From Cyclostephanos tholiformis (Eukaryota; Bacillariophyta; Thalassiosirophyceae; Thalassiosirales; Thalassiosiraceae), in contig JALLPB010000128.1 of the NCBI GenBank assembly GCA_036939975.1, positions 1-22,266 on the forward strand: DNA of 22,266 nt. Direction: 5' to 3'. How positions within the stretch are numbered: the stretch's first letter is position 1; every line of letters starts with the position of its first letter. Shown in pieces: positions 17,702 through 22,266 of the stretch. Both the position numbers and the translations under genes were made by a program. A model generated the notes under the pieces. That model did not search any database. It saw only the letters and a program-made list of their open reading frames with translations, and was not told the DNA's origin.

Positions 17702-20171
17702 ATGAGGGTAGTAACAGCTCTTGCCCTTGCGGCATCAATGTGCGTCGCGCACGCCGTCGAGAGGAGTCCCATCCGGCTACGCACGCAATCGAGGCACATG
17801 TCAGAACAGGGACAGGAACAGAGGGCCGTCAGAGAGGAGGAGGCGGAGGCGGTGAAGGAAGTTGCCGCGTCCGCGAGCATGTCAGCGAGCATGTCCGCGA
17901 GCATGTCCCTATCCATTAGCCTTAGCATATCCATTTCCACGAGCATGAGCGCGTCCCTGCCCGAGGACGAGACGACGACCAGCCCCCCCGTCGACATGTC
18001 GATAAGCATGCCCACCATGTGCAACTTCTGTCCCGGTGGACTCGTCGATCCTGACCTCGTCATTCCGACCGACGAACAGGCCACGTGTTCCATGGCACTT
18101 GCCTACGCGTCCACCTTCGAGGCATCCGATCCCACCTGCGAGATGGTCCTGATCGCCGAGGCGCTGTGCTGCCCGCCGACCCTTGGGACCATTTACGACC
18201 TCGGTTTGTCGGATCCGAATTTCTCGACCTTGGTGGCGGCCGTCGATGCGGCGGGCCTGGCGGAGGCCTTGCAGGGACCCGGTCCCTTGGCTGTTCTGGG
18301 TGAGTTAAGAGGTGGTTGACCAGTTGCCCTTGAATGTGCTGAGTTCGCCCTATTTTCTTACCCCATTTGTGTGCCCCCCCCCCCTCCCCCATGTACTCCT
18401 ATGCAGCCCCGACGAACGACGCATTCGCGGCCCTTCCCGCGGAATACATCGCAATGCTCCTCTTACCGGAAAACGTCGAGCAACTTCAGAGCATCCTCCT
18501 TTATCACATCGCGGCGGGAACTCCGGGTCCCGGCGAAGTCGAGACCCTCAACGGAGCCAACGTCACGGTGACAGTAACCGACACGGGGGGGTATATGGTC
18601 AACGATGCCAACATCATCACCGAAGTTCCGGCAAGTAATGGAGTTGTTTACGTCATCGACAAGGTGCTTCTCCCCCCCGCCGCGGATGGCACCCCCCCCC
18701 CCGTTCCGGCCGGGACCGACGTCGTCATGTGCAGCTTCTGTCCGGATGGAGTAACCGAGCCGGACTTAGTATTGCCGACGCCGGATGCTGACACGTGTAC
18801 CGACGCGATGAATTACGCCATCACTCTAGCGGCAGATAATTCCGAATGCGCGTATGTGCAGGGCGCCGAATTCCTTTGCTGTCCCGCTGTGGCCACGACA
18901 GTCGCGACGTCCCCCCCAACGGACATATGCTCCTGCTCCCCGACCTCGTACAGCTTCGTCATCAACTTGGGTATGGAGTGCGATACGGATACCATCAAGG
19001 ACAACGCCGGGATCGGACAGACCTTCTGCTTCCTGGGAACCACTGCGCGCCGCCGTCTTGCCACTTCCCTCCGCCTGTCCACCGAATCCACCGAGGTACC
19101 ACTCACGGAAGACGAAGTGCAAAAACTGCGTCAATTGACTGCGACATCTGAAATCCTCTCCGTCCAATTCATCGAATTCGATACCAAGGGTGAATTCATC
19201 GTTATTAATCAGGACGATTCATACTCCAACGTCTCGTTGGCGAACGGTGCCACCGTCACCTACACGAGCATCTCGAGTGATTTGGACCCGACCCTTCCTC
19301 TATCCGACCAGCTCGATATCTATCCGGGTGGTCTTCAGTTATATGTTAAGGCGAAGTTCACCGACGATGCCGGTCAAGTGTACATCGTCGACAACAGGGT
19401 GGCTTGGGCGTATACCAATGCGTGTGGCGTTGACCCGATTGAGTCAGGAGATGGAATCGCCTGGGTGACAATTGTGAGTACACCCTTTTCACTAAGTTCC
19501 CAAATGAAGTCATTGTTCGTACTGTTATGTGCATTCTTATGGCTCCTATCTAAAGGCTCAACTAATATGTCTCATGCTGCACGTGATTGAACTTTTCCCA
19601 GGGTGAATACACAGGCGCTTCCGCCACATTCTGTCCAGCTGTCTCAGTTGTCACGACGGAGGCTCCCATCGCCACGACGGAGGCTCCCGTCGCCACGACG
19701 GAGGCTCCCGTCGCCACGACGGAGGCTCCTATCACCACCGGGGCCACGGAGACTCCTACCACCGAGGCCCCTATTGAGATAGATGAGTCCCTGTCAATGG
19801 AGATGTCCACTCCGGATACCTTGTTTGGCGCAAAGTCAGGCAAAGCCAAGGCGTTGAAGAGCGAGGCCCATGCCAAGACAGAGAAGAATCCCATGGCCAA
19901 GGTTCAAAAATCCAAGGATGACGGACAGCTGTTGGCCCCCAAGAGTGGCAAGTCGTCGCCAGTGGTGAGTACTGCCTTTGCGCATCCTTCATATGCTTTT
20001 CGTCCACAAAAACAGCATCTCATCTGATATTTGCTCCCCTCCTCTCCTGCTGTGTCGTTACAGGTGGATGCCAAGGCAGAAAAAGCAAAAAGCAGCAAAA
20101 TGGCGAAGACGGCATACCACATGTTCGCGAAGGGCGAAAAGATTGATATGAGCTTGAGTTTGAGTATGTAA
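17702..20171 (+). CDS. Large secreted FAS1 protein with two Cys modules, TTEAP repeat and Lys-rich tail
   Basis: Four exons: 17702-18299, 18407-19473, 19602-19964 and 20064-20171, with GT-AG introns of 107, 128 and 99 bp; all joins keep frame (711 residues). Order: signal peptide (1-18), charged linker, Ser/Met/Ile repeat (57-86), six-Cys module CNFC..CCP (107-158), one FAS1 domain (about 162-290; H1 VLAPTNDAF, end NGVVYVIDKVLLPP), and a second Cys module CSFC..CCP (308-359). Next comes a domain of about 195 residues that I do not recognise (DICSCSPTSYSFVINLGMEC to SGDGIAWVTI), with RRRLA at 414-418. Then follow four TTEAP repeats, LFGAKSGK, and a Lys/Ser/Ala tail ending MSLSLSM. The first intron falls at the same phase-1 point of FAS1 as in the divergent paralogue. 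A secreted adhesive or wall role is inferred. Exon 3 could end three bases earlier, but GTGAGT at 19965 is the better donor. Confidence 0.92.
19653..19736 (+). repeat. Four 21-bp repeats encoding TTEAP units
   Basis: Units start at 19653, 19674, 19695 and 19716, each ACGACGGAGGCTCC plus a variable end, encoding TTEAP(I/V)(A/T). Thr/Pro-rich repeats of this kind are often O-glycosylated spacers in extracellular proteins; here that is inference. Confidence 0.92.
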
Positions 20172-20642
20172 AGAACCCAACCCTGACGGGTGAAAAGCAA
20201 ATAGATTCGTTAGACATGGTGGGTTCGTAAAAATGTCGCGAAAAGAGATTATTGGATTATTTATTCTGAGTTCATTGTTGTTCTTGTAAAGTTATTTGGA
20301 AAAAGAAATTCTGGTGATGGATATGATGTAATTTTTGCCTCTGTAGCACCCCTTTACCATGGAATTTTTGTACAACAATAGTATTCCCTCTATTATGATG
20401 GTAGTTTTGCTCAAATGTGCAAATGTAATTTACTTGACTCTAGCCTTCACTTTGGCTTTGGGGTTCGAGCGTCTGTGTGGGAAGTTGAGGGATTCGGAGG
20501 ACAACTGTTCCCTCAGTTTTGCTCCAACATCTACGCCATCTTTAACTTCATGATTATGCTCGATTTTCTTCTGCTCTCCAAAACATGCACAGATTGCCGT
20601 GCAAGAGAACATGGTGGTTGAATAGTGGAGGTATTTTTGGTT
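20172..20642. other. 3' flank of the large FAS1 gene, no supported gene
   Basis: AT-rich, with short frames only. A minus-strand frame from 20795 to 20430 has no known domain and overlaps the duplicated segment that follows. Confidence 0.5.
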
Positions 20643-21147
20643 ATCAAGTCTCTGACTGAACATCAACTTTTTTCTCAACTTGAATGCACTGTGTTGCTCT
20701 GCTGGATGCCAGCCCACACCTACTACTAGGGACCATCCTAGGTGTGGGAGATGGTGGGTGTATTGCCAAAAATTGCCTGGGCTTGTCTCGTGCAACCCAG
20801 GCTCCCCTCTGACTCAAAAAGTCATCTGTTGGTTAAAGGGAGGGGAGTGAGCACTGCTTAAACTACTGCCACTAGCCTGACAATCAGCAGAGCATTGTGT
20901 GCTTTTGAACCCAAAAACTGCCCTCATTCCATGATCAACATCCCATCTGTCCATTGTCTCAATCAAGTCTCCAACTGGACCTCCACTCTTGCTCAACTCA
21001 ACTGCACTGCTGAATTGCTCTGCTAGATGCCAGCCCAAACATACTTGTTGAGACCATACTAGGTGTGGGAGAGGGTGAGCGTGGTGCCAAAAACTTGCCT
21101 TGTGGGTTAGTCACATGACCCAGGCTCCCCTCTGACTCCAAAAGTTA
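20643..21147. repeat. Direct duplication of about 185 bp
   Basis: Copy A (about 20643-20825) and copy B (about 20961-21147) share ATCAAGTCTC, then TTGCTCTGCT(G/A)GATGCCAGCCC, CTAGGTGTGGGAGA, and CCCAGGCTCCCCTCTGACTC, in the same order with small indels; offset about 318 bp. The minus strands of both encode GWHxAEQ-like starts, so the unit may come from a repeated coding or transposon sequence. Confidence 0.8.
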
Positions 21148-21151
21148 TCCC

Positions 21152-21172
21152 ACTTGTCACTGTGTGACAAGT
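21152..21172. repeat. Perfect hairpin, 9-bp arms
   Basis: ACTTGTCAC (21152-21160), loop TGT, GTGACAAGT (21164-21172). It lies just before a purine run and the LTR-like segment. Confidence 0.85.
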
Positions 21173-21185
21173 CAGAGGGAGGGTT

Positions 21186-21388
21186 TGTTGGAGACACCCT
21201 ACCATGTACAATAAGATATGTAGGATTCCTTCTAAATGGAAATAATAAAGCCCTTCCTTGTACATTACCAATACACCAATACACAAATACACCATATCTA
21301 CACACATATGTAGGACTCCTTATAAAAGGAAACAAAATAAAGCCCTTCCTCCTCGTAAATTACAAATACACTAAAACATAAACCAACA
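21186..21388 (+). mobile_element. Possible short Copia-type LTR remnant
   Basis: The segment starts TGTTGGAGAC and ends CCAACA, giving TGTTGG..CCAACA inverted ends typical of Ty1/copia LTRs. A purine run AGAGGGAGGG (21174-21183) lies just upstream, where a polypurine tract would be. Inside is a direct repeat: 21216-21276 and 21306-21371 both read ATATGTAGGA(T/C)TCCTT..AATAAAGCCCTTCC. No 5-bp target duplication and no gag-pol are present, so a solo or truncated LTR is a guess. Confidence 0.35.
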
Positions 21389-21534
21389 CACCAATAATAC
21401 CATAGGATTGGGTATGTACATATTACATCCTTTCTCGCACACCATAGTATTAGGCAGCTTGCAGAGGAGTTACATATCTGTTACTCCATAAAGCATGCTT
21501 CCCCCCATCCTCTCAAGATGACATCCTTGATCTC

Positions 21535-21618
21535 TATGTATAAAAAGTATCTATTTATGTAAAAAATGTATCTATATATGTAAAAAATATATCTAAATAT
21601 GTATAAAATGTATCCATT
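21535..21618. repeat. AT-rich tandem array, 4 x 21 bp
   Basis: Units begin at 21535, 21556, 21577 and 21598, consensus TATGTAAAAAATGTATCTA plus two bases, with a few substitutions per copy and no length change. Confidence 0.85.
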
Positions 21619-21950
21619 GCATGTAATATGCAAATAATGTTTGTTACGTTTAACATTGTAATAATATTAAATACGTGTTGATAGAGTTCAAGAGTATTAA
21701 AGATATCTGTTATACTTTGATACATTTTGTACCTGAACACATTTTATTTTATTGTTTCATATTGCAGTATAACCCTTTTAAATACACTTTCCAGATTTCA
21801 TGTAATGTTTTTATTTTATATTCTAAAAGTACAATGCTATTTGATATGCTATTTGTTCTTTATGTACGCATTAGCAATTATAGTGAATAATTATATTGCC
21901 ATAAGTGTAATAATTTATTTTATGCACTTATACTTTATTTATCATCTCTT
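21619..21950. other. AT-rich intergenic, no supported gene
   Basis: Short frames only, with poly-Phe/Ile/Tyr bias expected from base composition. No structural RNA recognised. Confidence 0.5.
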
Positions 21951-21969
21951 CCCCCCCCCTGCCACCATT

Positions 21970-22140
21970 GTCCCCCCGCCACCATCGTCTCTCTTGTTCC
22001 CCCTGCCAGCATCGTCTCTATCATTACCCCCGCTGCCATCATCTCTCTCGCTCCCCTTGCTGCAATCGTCTCTCTCACTCCCCCCGCCGCAATTGTCTCT
22101 CTCGTTGCACCAGCCACCATCATCTCCCTTGCTCTCCCCG
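21970..22140. repeat. 27-bp pyrimidine-rich minisatellite, about six copies
   Basis: Repeats of the form CCCCCGCCACCATCGTCTCT plus a variable CTxGTT end recur at 27-bp spacing (for example CCACCATCGTC at 21979, CCAGCATCGTC at 22006, CCATCATCTCT at 22033). The minus strand stays open with a nine-residue repeat (AGGxRETMV-like), as expected because 27 is divisible by three. A C/T-rich stretch continues to the window end. Confidence 0.8.
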
Positions 22141-22266
22141 CCGCCGCCATTGACTTTATTTTGCTTCCACTTCCCCCCCATCCCCTTGTCTCGAATTTCC
22201 GCTAATATTAATTTCCATGTTCCCCCCATTCCTCATCATCTCCCCTTCCCATCCCTCTTTCTGTTT

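Noticed and set aside
21970..22140. 27-bp regularly spaced repeats as a CRISPR array or a coding repeat protein
   Set aside because: Units abut without unique spacers, vary between copies, and the context is eukaryotic; the open minus frame follows from a unit length divisible by three.
1..22266. tRNA or other structural RNA genes
   Set aside because: GTTCGA-like words (for example near 12335, 12451 and 20463) have no cloverleaf around them by eye.

Overview
The window looks like nuclear DNA of a diatom, probably a centric one; the species cannot be named from sequence alone. Three things point there. The protoporphyrinogen oxidase carries an ER signal peptide followed by an ASAF-type motif, the plastid-targeting signal of diatoms and other algae with secondary plastids. 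The spliced genes have short GT-AG introns of about 70-170 bp. Two secreted fasciclin proteins carry Ser/Met repeats and Lys/Ser/Ala tails. No tRNA, rRNA, CRISPR array or bacterial operon was seen.

Layout. (1) 1-6.4 kb is transposon DNA. A pogo/CENP-B-like transposase (205-1509, +) keeps one frame and its DDD triad but has three in-frame stops. A frameshifted minus-strand ORF follows (2149-1669). Then comes a nearly complete PIF/Harbinger element, whose ends I can place at 2236 and 6362 from 21-bp terminal inverted repeats (20 matches) and a TAA target duplication. Inside it a decayed accessory gene (+) and a decayed DDE transposase (-) converge on a telomere-like tandem repeat. (2) 6.4-9.3 kb is mostly non-coding, with remnants of a LINE reverse transcriptase and of an unknown Cys-containing minus-strand reading. 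(3) 9.38-20.17 kb is a GC-rich island of five host genes in alternating orientation: an ICT1/ArfB-type peptidyl-tRNA hydrolase (+), a cyclin (-), plastid protoporphyrinogen oxidase (+), a FAS1 protein (-) and a larger FAS1 paralogue (+). (4) 20.2-22.3 kb is repeat-rich and largely AT-rich: a ~185-bp direct duplication, an LTR-like segment, a 4 x 21-bp array and a 27-bp pyrimidine minisatellite.

How the genes relate. The hydrolase would rescue stalled mitochondrial (or plastid) ribosomes, the cyclin belongs to cell-cycle control, and the oxidase makes protoporphyrin IX for heme and chlorophyll in the plastid. The two FAS1 genes are the most interesting part. They are head-to-head paralogues sharing a 944-bp intergenic region, and both encode the same secreted order: signal peptide, charged linker, Ser/Met repeat, six-Cys module, one FAS1 domain, then a tail starting LFGAKSGK. 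An intron sits at exactly the same codon phase in the FAS1 domain of both. The larger one adds a second Cys module, an unrecognised domain and a TTEAP repeat. A role at the cell surface or in the silica wall is my inference, not shown by sequence.
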